Below, piece by piece: positions 35,892 to 43,934 of a stretch of DNA of 64,000 bases (its first letter is position 1; the number at the start of each line of letters is the position of its first letter). The notes under the pieces are model-generated. The model saw nothing but the letters and a program-made list of their open reading frames with translations. It did not search any database and was not told the origin of the DNA. The DNA is from Fimbriimonadaceae bacterium (GTDB taxonomy: Bacteria; Armatimonadota; Fimbriimonadia; Fimbriimonadales; Fimbriimonadaceae), in contig JAHBTD010000001.1 in the NCBI GenBank assembly GCA_019638775.1, positions 744,001-808,000 on the forward strand. The letters run 5' to 3'. A program made the translations under genes and the position numbers.

Positions 35892-37238
35892 CTATCGCTT
35901 TGGGATATATGGCGGATACGCCATTCGCAAATCGTCGGACGACTCGCCCAAAGGCGAACCGTCATCAATTCCGTTCTTGCCCAGGCTATAGACGACAGCC
36001 CGTGTGCCCTCAATCCGGTAAAACAGGGGCCCCGATCCATAAATGTCCGGAGTGAATACGCCAACTTCTTCGAGGTTCTTGGGGAGTCTGCCCGTGCGTT
36101 GTTTGAACTTTGCCACTTCGATGGATGCAACGAGAAGATCATGGAAACACTGTCCTTCATTAAGGACGTTGATTGTGTAGTTCCAATGCGGCGTGACGAG
36201 CGAAAGGAAGATGTAGCTTGGATCCTTGTTGGAAGTTGCCATAACCCGTTGCCGGTCTAGCTCGGCGCAGAAGGCAAGGTAACTCTTCGATTTGTCGTAA
36301 GCGGCTTTGGCCGAAAGATAACCTTCAAGGAAACGCGCTTCGAAGCCATCGCTTACCGCACGTTTTGAGGAAAGCGATGGAATCCCACGGTCAGCGCTGC
36401 CCAAACCGATGTCTTCAAATGCTTGATTCCAGCTCACGGTCGTTCTGGCGGTCTCATTTAGAAACATGTATCCGAAAACAAACTCGGTTTTGGCCGACCA
36501 GAATACGTCAATGGGCGGGTGTCCTGCGGCGACGATTTTGGAGAGTCGTTCTAACACCGATGGGTCCTTGCCCACTTTGTCGAGAATGAAGTTAACGCCG
36601 AAGTCTGAGATTCGCAGGCAGCGTTCACGAGTCATCAGCGCTGTGAGCGGCGCCTCGCCAGCAAGCTGATTGGAGATTCGGTAAGCCGCTTCAATATTTT
36701 GGATTGCATGCTCAATGTCGCCTTGTTGGGCATCCAAAAAGGCGCTAGCGGTGAGGAGTGAGACAGCGGACTTGATTTTGGAATACTCCGAAACCGAAAT
36801 CTTTGACGGCAGTTCCCAATCCCGTTCGAAACGCACCAACGGCTTTTGCGCAGCAATGTAAAGGGCGTTGATGCAAGGCTGAGTCTGCTTTGCTTCCGTT
36901 AGAACCTGCTTGCGATCCTCGACAGTGCCATGCTCAAAGGTTGCTGTCCAGTTTTTTGAATTCTCGACGATCCGAGGCTCGATCTTGTCCAGCAGCACTA
37001 GAGCATGGATCATCTCATTGGCTGCGTTGGCCTCATTAGGAACCGGGTTATCGGCGTGTTGCTGAGTTATGGTCGTTGGCAGTCCCGCCGCAACAGCTTC
37101 CTTGCGGAGTTTGGAGAGGTTATCGGCCGCTGCGTTGAAGGGACGGTTGATGTAAATGGTGAGCGCGAAAAAGACCAGGCATGCGAGCCCCGCCGAACCT
37201 ACAGCAGTCAAAAGTAGCAACTTCAACGCTCTCTTCAC
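35892..37238 (-). CDS. membrane-anchored paralogue 3 of the tandem family
   Basis: The 448-residue protein starts at GTG (MKRALKLLLLTAVGSAGLAC). It has the EAVAAGLPTTITQQ segment after the helix and the same C-terminal module (TGRLPKNLEEVGV, YGSGPLFYRIEG, VVYSLGKNGIDDGSP). A mid-region motif on residue pairs such as RISNQLAGEAPLTALMT aligns with similar helices in copies 1 and 2. Function unknown. Confidence 0.8.
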   Translation of the reverse strand: MKRALKLLLLTAVGSAGLACLVFFALTIYINRPFNAAADNLSKLRKEAVAAGLPTTITQQHADNPVPNEANAANEMIHALVLLDKIEPRIVENSKNWTATFEHGTVEDRKQVLTEAKQTQPCINALYIAAQKPLVRFERDWELPSKISVSEYSKIKSAVSLLTASAFLDAQQGDIEHAIQNIEAAYRISNQLAGEAPLTALMTRERCLRISDFGVNFILDKVGKDPSVLERLSKIVAAGHPPIDVFWSAKTEFVFGYMFLNETARTTVSWNQAFEDIGLGSADRGIPSLSSKRAVSDGFEARFLEGYLSAKAAYDKSKSYLAFCAELDRQRVMATSNKDPSYIFLSLVTPHWNYTINVLNEGQCFHDLLVASIEVAKFKQRTGRLPKNLEEVGVFTPDIYGSGPLFYRIEGTRAVVYSLGKNGIDDGSPLGESSDDLRMAYPPYIPKR

Positions 37239-37295
37239 AATGTGAAGGACGGTAACGCGATGGAAAGGGTTACGACGTGGGGAGAAGGATCGCTG

Positions 37296-38672
37296 CTAAA
37301 ACTGACCCCGAGATGTGATCTCCAGTATTCGTGGGAAGCGTGCCGGGTAGGACATGACCATATCTACGGATTGCGTGGCTATACCGCTATCATCCTTGAG
37401 GTCAAAGCCGTAGCCGTAAACGATTGCGCGTCCATTTTCTCTTCGGTATTGCAACGGCTTGCCCGACATCGGGTCCATCAAGTTCGCTCCAGCATCCTCC
37501 AAGGACACGGGCAGGTGTCCGTGTTTGCGTTTATAGTCGACAATTTGGAGCAAAGCAAGAATCAGATTGCGACGAGTTTCGACCGCAAGGGCGCTGCTTT
37601 CGCCGTTTTTCATGTATGTGACGAAGTTCTCAAAGCGAAAAAAGGAGGCGTCATTGCGCGCGAGCCCTGCATTCCAATAGTTCAGCGACGCCGAGTAGAG
37701 GTCACTTGTCTGCCCGGTCTCTTGATGCTTGCGTACGCCTGTGAGAAATCCAGCGAGGAGGTGGGCTTGGCAGGCTCTTTGGGCAGTTTCCGGAGACACT
37801 GTAAGCGGCACTGGATCGTGCAGTGCAAAGTCGATCCCCTGAGCAGGATTCTCGAAAATGTGGCTTCGTCGGCTTGAAATGGAGGCCGAAATCTTCTTGA
37901 ACTCAGGCCATGTCAGGACCAGGTCTGTCTTGAACCACCATGCGGCATCTCCCGGCTTGTACTCTTCGGCGAGAATGCGGTCGAGCTCCTTGCGATATTC
38001 CGGCTTGCTCGTTAGCTCGTCGAGCGAATTCATTACAGCTTCAAACACCTTCCCGTATGCATGAAAATGGAGTCGTCTCCCCGAGTCTCCCGGTTCGTCA
38101 ATGGACTTTGCGGACAAACGCGAGGCAAGTTCGAGCAGCTTCAGGGCTCGTGGAATTCTTCCCAGCTTGGCCTCAGCAGCGGCGGCAGAGCAGACTATGG
38201 CGACGCCTTCGCTATAGATAGCGTTGTTCGCGCTGTAGTCAACATGAGTCAGTTGCGTAGCAAAGCACAGCTTCGGCTTTTCGACAAGCCTTTGAAGCTC
38301 CTTGATGATCGGCTCGACGCTCGCCATTTCGTGCTTAATGCGCTGGATTTCGCTCTCGTCTGCCTGAGTCAAACGGAATGACCAGAGTCTATGGGGCGGT
38401 TGGGCGGCCTTTTTGTAGGATAGACAGAGGGCCCTGAGCGTGTCTGAGTCCTTCCACAGATTGTCGCCGTCGGTGACGGGGCGTTGGGCAAACAGTTCTG
38501 CTTCGGTCGTGGGCAAGCCGATATCTTGTGCCTTTTGTGAGAGGGCGGGAAGTTTGGATGCGGCGTTTAGGAAAGGGATGGAGGAGCGGTATTGCACGCC
38601 CCCGGGCACCACCACAAGCACTGCGATGAGGCCACCAACTCCAAACACCCAGAACTTCTTCCTTTTGGTCAC
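37296..38672 (-). CDS. membrane-anchored paralogue 4 of the tandem family
   Basis: The 458-residue protein starts at GTG (MTKRKKFWVFGVGGLIAVLV). It is the most divergent of the four tandem copies but keeps KAQDIGLPTTEAELFAQRPV after the helix and HGHLPVSLEDAGA, MDPMSGKPLQYRRENG, IVYGYGFDLKDDSG near the end. It is divergent from tmk, so its promoter would lie in the 65-base gap. Function unknown. Confidence 0.8.
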   Translation of the reverse strand: MTKRKKFWVFGVGGLIAVLVVVPGGVQYRSSIPFLNAASKLPALSQKAQDIGLPTTEAELFAQRPVTDGDNLWKDSDTLRALCLSYKKAAQPPHRLWSFRLTQADESEIQRIKHEMASVEPIIKELQRLVEKPKLCFATQLTHVDYSANNAIYSEGVAIVCSAAAAEAKLGRIPRALKLLELASRLSAKSIDEPGDSGRRLHFHAYGKVFEAVMNSLDELTSKPEYRKELDRILAEEYKPGDAAWWFKTDLVLTWPEFKKISASISSRRSHIFENPAQGIDFALHDPVPLTVSPETAQRACQAHLLAGFLTGVRKHQETGQTSDLYSASLNYWNAGLARNDASFFRFENFVTYMKNGESSALAVETRRNLILALLQIVDYKRKHGHLPVSLEDAGANLMDPMSGKPLQYRRENGRAIVYGYGFDLKDDSGIATQSVDMVMSYPARFPRILEITSRGQF

Positions 38673-38737
38673 TTGATGGACAGGACGGATGATGCGTGCT
38701 CCGCGTTCAGCGCTGGGTTCGGAGTATCCTTTCCACC

Positions 38738-39328
38738 GTGTTCGTCACATTCGAGGGACCGGAAGGGGCCGGGAAATCCACCATCCTTGCGCTGGTGGCA
38801 GAAAAGCTCAGGGCACAAGGGCGACAAGTCGTCACCACCCGCGAACCGGGTGACGGTCCACTGGGGCCGCCGATCCGCCAGCTCATCCTCCACGGAGAAG
38901 CCATGGACGCTCGGACCGAGCTCTTCCTCTTCCTCGCCGACCGCGCCCAGCACACCGAGAGCCTTATTCGACCTGCACTCGAAGCCGGGAAGACCGTGCT
39001 GTGTGACCGTTACTCAGATTCAACCGTGGTTTATCAAGGGGTAGCGCGGGGACTCGACCGAGCCCTGTTGAGAGAGCTGAACGAGTTTGCCACTGGCGGG
39101 CTCAAGCCCGACCTGACGCTGCTGTTCGACCTCGATCCCGAGGTCGGACTTGCGCGGGTACAGGGCAAGGACCGCTTGGATGCGGAGCCGCTCGAGTTCC
39201 ACAAAAAGGTCCGGCAGGGGTTTTTGGAGTTGGCAAGGGAAGAACCTGCGCGGTGGCGGATTGTGGATGCGTCCAAGTCGAAGGAAGAGGTTTTTGCGGA
39301 TGTTTTTGGGGCGATGAGCTTTGAGTGA
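38738..39328 (+). CDS. tmk: thymidylate kinase
   Basis: The 196-residue protein starts at GTG 38738 (VFVTFEGPEGAGKST). It has the P-loop EGPEGAGKST, the TREPGDGPLG motif, CDRYSDSTVVYQG and a LID-type region. It phosphorylates dTMP for DNA synthesis. A longer frame from 38696 would add an unconserved leader. Confidence 0.94.
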   Translation: MFVTFEGPEGAGKSTILALVAEKLRAQGRQVVTTREPGDGPLGPPIRQLILHGEAMDARTELFLFLADRAQHTESLIRPALEAGKTVLCDRYSDSTVVYQGVARGLDRALLRELNEFATGGLKPDLTLLFDLDPEVGLARVQGKDRLDAEPLEFHKKVRQGFLELAREEPARWRIVDASKSKEEVFADVFGAMSFE

Positions 39329-39610
39329 ATAGCTAACAGTGGGAGGGGGAGGAGTGGTCACCCTCACCACTGTTCGCTTTGCTCACAGGTCCTCTCCCTC
39401 AAGGGAGAGGAGTTGGGCGAGTGGGTCTTTGCCGCTAGGAACGTGCAGCTAGGTGTTGGGAGTCAAAAAGCGGCGAGCACTTTTGCTCCCATGGTGTCGG
39501 GTTCTGTTCACAATCCTTGCCTCCTTACCCTTTACTGCCATAGCCCTCCCCTGCACCCCTGCCTCATCTTCGCAAGCTCACACAGAGGGAAAGTGACAAG
39601 GATCACAGCC
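39329..39610. repeat. gap with palindrome copy after tmk
   Basis: A short form of the dispersed palindrome lies at 39391-39410 (CCTCTCCC, TCAA loop, GGGAGAGG). The preceding 39363-39390 resembles, in reverse orientation, the stretch near 18140-18170. I see no gene here. Confidence 0.75.
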
Positions 39611-39659
39611 CCAAATCCCAAATCCCAAATCCCAAATCCAAAATCCAAAATCTAAAATC
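39611..39659. repeat. heptanucleotide tandem array, CCAAATC type
   Basis: Seven 7-nt units are in exact phase: CCAAATC four times, CAAAATC twice and TAAAATC. They are followed by a related TAAAACG. It is the reverse-complement type of the array at 17982 and sits just beyond the cheW terminator. Confidence 0.9.
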
Positions 39660-39660
39660 T

Positions 39661-39701
39661 AAAACGAAAACGCCCCACCCGACTCCATTGTCGGGCAGGG
39701 C
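39661..39701 (-). terminator. intrinsic terminator of cheW
   Basis: On the minus strand a 12-bp stem with two G-T pairs (39701-39690 with 39683-39672) around a 6-nt loop is followed by GTTTTCGTTTT. It lies 22 bases past the cheW stop. Confidence 0.85.
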
Positions 39702-39723
39702 ATCTTCTGGACACATTCGCGAT

Positions 39724-40188
39724 TTAGGCCGCTACTGCTTCTTTGTTCTGCGCGGCAACAGTGGCGCGCAGTGCTTTCGGAACAATGTTGTTGGCTTCAA
39801 GCAGAACGGTAATCTGGTCACCCTTTTTGCCGATAGCCTGAATGAAGTCGTCGCCTCGGGACTCGGTGAGGTGAGGACTGTCGTCGATCTCGGTCTCGTC
39901 GAACGTGATGATGCCGACAACTTCATCGACGCGCATGGCGCATCGCCCAAGTTCGGTGAGGACAACGACGAAGTTTCTTGCGTTGTCGCTTTCGGACATT
40001 TCAAATCGGAGCCGTGCGTCAATCGTGGGGATGGTGCTCCCTCGAAGCTCAAAAATCCCGACGAACATCTTGGGTGTTTTTGGAAGCTTGGTGACCGGTT
40101 GGGTCGGCAAGATACGCTCGACGGCCTCGATGGGAATACCGTAGCGCTCAGTATCTAAACGAAAGATCACATATTTGTTTTCAGCCAT
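39724..40188 (-). CDS. cheW: CheW-like chemotaxis adaptor domain protein
   Basis: The 154-residue protein (MAENKYVIFRLDTERYGIPI) matches a stand-alone CheW domain: VERILPTQPVTKLPKTPKMFVGIFELRGSTIPTIDARLRF, CAMRVDEVVGI. An AGAGGG site lies 6-7 bases before the ATG, which decides this start over a longer frame to 40473. CheW links receptors to CheA. No other chemotaxis gene is nearby. Confidence 0.9.
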   Translation of the reverse strand: MAENKYVIFRLDTERYGIPIEAVERILPTQPVTKLPKTPKMFVGIFELRGSTIPTIDARLRFEMSESDNARNFVVVLTELGRCAMRVDEVVGIITFDETEIDDSPHLTESRGDDFIQAIGKKGDQITVLLEANNIVPKALRATVAAQNKEAVAA

Positions 40189-40382
40189 GAATACCCTCTC
40201 ATTCCTCTCTGCAGAAGGCCAAACGAAGCCTGCTTGAACCGCAGAGCCAAGGATGGTTTGTCCCTCGGGTACTGATTTCCACAGCGTGAAAGGGCGGAAC
40301 CTCGCACATTTTCCAGACGTAATCCCTTCAAGCAAACTTACCGGCGGCCGAACGTCGGCATAATAGTCATCGGAGCCGCACC

Positions 40383-41459
40383 ATGCTGATCGCCACTCTT
40401 CTTCTCGTAGCTGTCGACGACGCCAAGGCCGCGCTTGATAGGTTCGCCGCGCTTGTTCAGCGGAACCCAACAATGGCGGTGGATATTCAGGTCCAGCTTG
40501 AAAACTACGCGCCGGTCGGCAGAGGGCAGTTTTCGCTTTCGAAGCCCGACAAGCTCAACCTCAGAGTCGATTGGGGGCAGCATAGCTACGAATTTGGTGT
40601 GAACGGACCTCGAAGAATCGAGGTGGATCACTTCGAGAAGCAATATCAGGAGTATCGAGATTACGGCCCCTTGCTGCCTCGCGGGGAGATCAGCATGACG
40701 CCGACCTATGCGTTCCCCTCCGTTTTCATCACGGGAGATTTGCGGCATCTGGCCCCAACCGGGACGAAGTTCAAAGCAGGCCAAAAGGTGGTTCAGGGGA
40801 GTTCCGTCCTGACGCCACTATCGGCCCAGTTCTCAACTCAATCGGGCACGGCTCAAATCCTGGCCTACGTCGATCAGAACGGAAAGCTCACGTCTTTGAA
40901 GACCGATCTTGACGATGACGACGGACATAAGGTTTGGACCATCAGCTTCTCAAACTATCGGCTGGGCAACGCTAGCTCCACCTTCAACGTCAACCCTCCG
41001 AAAGGGTATTCGCCAGACCGAGTTCAGACCCCCGAGTACGCGCTCGAAATGGGATCCCCCTTCCCCGCGAAGGACTGGCGCAATGTGGCAAACGGCGCCG
41101 CGTTGAGCAGTATGAAAGGCAAGCCCTTTCTTGCCGTATTCGTCCGCCCGAATTGTGAGCCTTCCAAGGCGGCAATGAAGGAGTTGGCAACCATCAGCGC
41201 GAGCATTGCCAAGAGCGGAGTACAGACGGTTTTGATGGTGCAGGGCACGAAAGCAAACGCGCAAGAGTACGTTGCAAAGTTTCCCAAGTTTTATGCGGCG
41301 ACGCCAGCGGCTCAACAGGAGCTACGCCTTCCGGGTAGCCCAACCTTTTTCCTCATCGATAAGCAGGGCCTGCTCAATCGTTTGTGGTACGGGTTTGACC
41401 GCGATCAGCCTAGCCAATATACAAACGACATCATCGCCTCTGCCAAAGCGCTCAAATAG
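40383..41459 (+). CDS. secreted protein with LolA/DUF2092-like and redoxin-like domains
   Basis: The 358-residue protein has a short hydrophobic start and a LolA-like half-barrel of about 190 residues (ALDRFAALVQRNPTMAVDIQV, GRGQFSLSKPDKLNLRVDW). A thioredoxin-like domain from about residue 215 has VFVRPNCEPSKAAMKEL and GSPTFFLIDKQGLLNRLWYG. The active site has one Cys followed by Ser, so it is not a CxxC redoxin and may use a single Cys. Function not known. CATAAT lies at 40359-40364. Confidence 0.75.
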   Translation: MLIATLLLVAVDDAKAALDRFAALVQRNPTMAVDIQVQLENYAPVGRGQFSLSKPDKLNLRVDWGQHSYEFGVNGPRRIEVDHFEKQYQEYRDYGPLLPRGEISMTPTYAFPSVFITGDLRHLAPTGTKFKAGQKVVQGSSVLTPLSAQFSTQSGTAQILAYVDQNGKLTSLKTDLDDDDGHKVWTISFSNYRLGNASSTFNVNPPKGYSPDRVQTPEYALEMGSPFPAKDWRNVANGAALSSMKGKPFLAVFVRPNCEPSKAAMKELATISASIAKSGVQTVLMVQGTKANAQEYVAKFPKFYAATPAAQQELRLPGSPTFFLIDKQGLLNRLWYGFDRDQPSQYTNDIIASAKALK

Positions 41460-41464
41460 ACCGG

Positions 41465-41470
41465 CATAAT
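41465..41470 (+). promoter_or_regulatory. candidate -10 element directly upstream of pepF
   Basis: CATAAT ends six bases before the pepF ATG and would place the transcription start at or next to it, giving a leaderless mRNA. The surrounding GGCATAATAG also occurs before 40383. No clear -35 is seen. Confidence 0.4.
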
Positions 41471-41476
41471 AGGGTT

Positions 41477-43294
41477 ATGAGCGCCACGCAAGAGTTGACC
41501 CCTCCCGCCGTGCGGTGGGACCTGACCGCCTTCTTTGATTCACCCGACGATCCCGAAATCGAAGAATCTTGGCTGGAAGCGCACCGCCGGGCCGATGCCT
41601 TTGCCGAGCAGTATCGCGGCAAGATCAACTCGCCCACCCTGGATGCTGAGACCCTGCTATCCGCAATCACCAATCTTGAAACGCTCAGCCAGGACGCAGT
41701 AAAGCCGATTCTTTACGCGAACCTCTTGTTTGCCGCCGACACCAGCGACCCAGAGCTTGGCGCTTTCCTGCAAGATCAGACCGAAAGAGCTTCGGAGCTC
41801 AACGTCAAGCTGATGTTCTTTGAGTTGGAGCTTCAAGCGGCCCCTCAAGAAGCGCTTGATCGACTGGTGGATGATTCGCGTTTGGCTGGCTATCGGCATT
41901 ATCTTCAAGTGGTCCGCTCGCTTAGCCCCTACCGCCTCAGCGAGCCCGAAGAGATCATTCTTGAGGAGACGGCAAATTCGGGTTGTCGGGCTTGGGTTCG
42001 GCTGCACGAAGAGCTCAACTCGAATCACGTCTTTCGATATACCGACCCCAACACGAATAAGACCGAGGAGCTGACGCAATCGGAAGTAGTGGACCTTCTG
42101 CGCGATGCGGACCGAGCAGTCCGTCAGGCTGCTGCGGATTCCCTTTCTGAGGGGCTGAGAGAGTTAGAGAAGACGGTCACCTTTATCTATAACACGCTGC
42201 TGCTGGATCACCGAATCGGCGATAAGCTGCGCAAGCACCCTTATCCCGAGCACACCCGCCACCTTTCCAACGAGCTTGAGAAATCGACTGTGGACCTGGT
42301 TGTGCGGCTATGCGCCGAGCACACGAACTTGGTTGAGCGATTCTATGAGGTCAAGCGAGAGATTCTCGGCCTGCCCGAACTCACCCATATCGATCGCTAT
42401 GCCCCGCTATTCGAGGCGTCTGGACAAGTCGCTTGGGACGACGCGCGGTCGATGGTGGTGAAGGCGTTTTCGGGGTTCCATCCCGAGCTCGGGCGTAAAG
42501 CGGACGAGTTCTTTGTAAGGGGTTGGATTGACGCCGAGCCCCGCAAGGGTAAAAGCGGCGGCGCGTTCTGCAGCTTCAACACACCCGATACTCACCCGGT
42601 CATGCTCATGACCTATCTGAACAAGGCGAACGACGTGATGACGCTTGCCCATGAGCTTGGACACGGAGCTCATGCCTCTCTTTCGAGCGGGCAAACCTAC
42701 TTTAACTCGCACGGCACGCTGCCGATGGCTGAGCTAGCTTCGATCTTTGGCGAGATGCTGGTCTTCGAAGACATCGTAAGGACCGCCTCCGAAAAGGACA
42801 AACTCGCGCTTTATGGCGAGAAGATCGAGGGCATTTTCGCCTCGGCGTTCCGGCAAGCGGCGATGTTTGGCTTCGAGCAACGATGCCACAACGAGCGACG
42901 AGACAAGGGCGAACTGACGTCCGAACGGTTCGGTGAGATTTGGCAAGAGCAGCTTCAAGGGATGTTTGGCAAATCCGTAAAGCTGGGCGAGCAGCATAAG
43001 CGTTGGTGGATTTATGTTTCTCACTTCTTCCACGCCCCGTTTTATGTTTATGCCTATTCGTTTGGCGAGCTATTGACCCTGTCGCTGTATGAGATGTCCA
43101 AGCGCGAAGGACCTGAGTTTGCCGAGAAGTACATGAGCGTGCTGAGGCTTGGAGGATCGAAGACTCCCCAAGAGCTGATGGCGATTGTGGGGGTTGATCT
43201 GAACTCCGAGGCGTTCTGGCAGGGTGGCTTTGCCGCCATCGAGAAGCTTGTTGGCGAGTACGAAGCGTTGTGGAGCGCTCGTCGGGGAGCCTAA
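41477..43294 (+). CDS. pepF: M3 family oligoendopeptidase F
   Basis: The 605-residue cytoplasmic zinc peptidase has the catalytic HELGHGAHASLS and a downstream glutamate region GEMLVFEDI, as in M3B peptidases. KSGGAFCSFNTPDTHPVMLM is also conserved. It degrades short peptides. It starts 17 bases after the previous gene. Confidence 0.95.
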   Translation: MSATQELTPPAVRWDLTAFFDSPDDPEIEESWLEAHRRADAFAEQYRGKINSPTLDAETLLSAITNLETLSQDAVKPILYANLLFAADTSDPELGAFLQDQTERASELNVKLMFFELELQAAPQEALDRLVDDSRLAGYRHYLQVVRSLSPYRLSEPEEIILEETANSGCRAWVRLHEELNSNHVFRYTDPNTNKTEELTQSEVVDLLRDADRAVRQAAADSLSEGLRELEKTVTFIYNTLLLDHRIGDKLRKHPYPEHTRHLSNELEKSTVDLVVRLCAEHTNLVERFYEVKREILGLPELTHIDRYAPLFEASGQVAWDDARSMVVKAFSGFHPELGRKADEFFVRGWIDAEPRKGKSGGAFCSFNTPDTHPVMLMTYLNKANDVMTLAHELGHGAHASLSSGQTYFNSHGTLPMAELASIFGEMLVFEDIVRTASEKDKLALYGEKIEGIFASAFRQAAMFGFEQRCHNERRDKGELTSERFGEIWQEQLQGMFGKSVKLGEQHKRWWIYVSHFFHAPFYVYAYSFGELLTLSLYEMSKREGPEFAEKYMSVLRLGGSKTPQELMAIVGVDLNSEAFWQGGFAAIEKLVGEYEALWSARRGA

Positions 43295-43295
43295 G

Positions 43296-43934
43296 ATGAA
43301 GAGATTCTTGTTTGCCTATGCCGTGTTTCTTGTCTGTGGTCTGGCGGGAGCCCAGGCTAAGCTCAACGTCCTGCAAGGCACCAAGACTATCGGGACGGCG
43401 AACGTTACGCAACGGCTCAATGCCGATGGAACCAAGCTTGTACAGCTTTCGCTGGAGTTGGTGAATGGGCAGACCAAGGTGAAAATCCGGCAGGAGAGCA
43501 CCTACACCGCCAAGGGCGAGCCGATCCGTTCGTTCCAAGAAGTCACCGGAGAGAACCCCCGCGTGAGCCGTCGGGTCGTGGTTACCTTCGATGAAGAGGG
43601 CGCGAACGTCGTGATCGACGAAGGCGGAAAGCGAGAGACCAAACAACTGACGCTTGCGAAAGCCGCACCACGCGGGCAACTTGCCGAGTTTTGGTTCTTG
43701 CGAGATAAGCCAAAGGCAGGGACAACGGTAGAAGCTTATCGTTTCAATATGGACAAGCTGGAGTGGCAGATCGCGCGAACAACCTATGTCGGCCCGAAGA
43801 CGCTCACGATCAACGGCAAGCAGGTGAAATGCCACGAACTGAAGTCAACGGACGGAGTGTCGTGGGTTGATGAGAAGGGCTTGCCCGTACGTGCGGATTA
43901 TTCGGGCGTGAGGTTTGAAGCGGCGGGTTCCTGA
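43296..43934 (+). CDS. secreted protein of unknown function
   Basis: The 212-residue protein begins with a clear signal peptide (MKRFLFAYAVFLVCGLAGAQA). It is then mostly beta-rich, with LNVLQGTKTIGTANVTQRL. Two conserved-looking segments are EGANVVIDEGGKRETKQL and LPVRADYSGVRFE, suggesting a lipocalin-like barrel. I do not recognise the family. The last 37 bases overlap the convergent gene at 43898. Confidence 0.65.
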   Translation: MKRFLFAYAVFLVCGLAGAQAKLNVLQGTKTIGTANVTQRLNADGTKLVQLSLELVNGQTKVKIRQESTYTAKGEPIRSFQEVTGENPRVSRRVVVTFDEEGANVVIDEGGKRETKQLTLAKAAPRGQLAEFWFLRDKPKAGTTVEAYRFNMDKLEWQIARTTYVGPKTLTINGKQVKCHELKSTDGVSWVDEKGLPVRADYSGVRFEAAGS

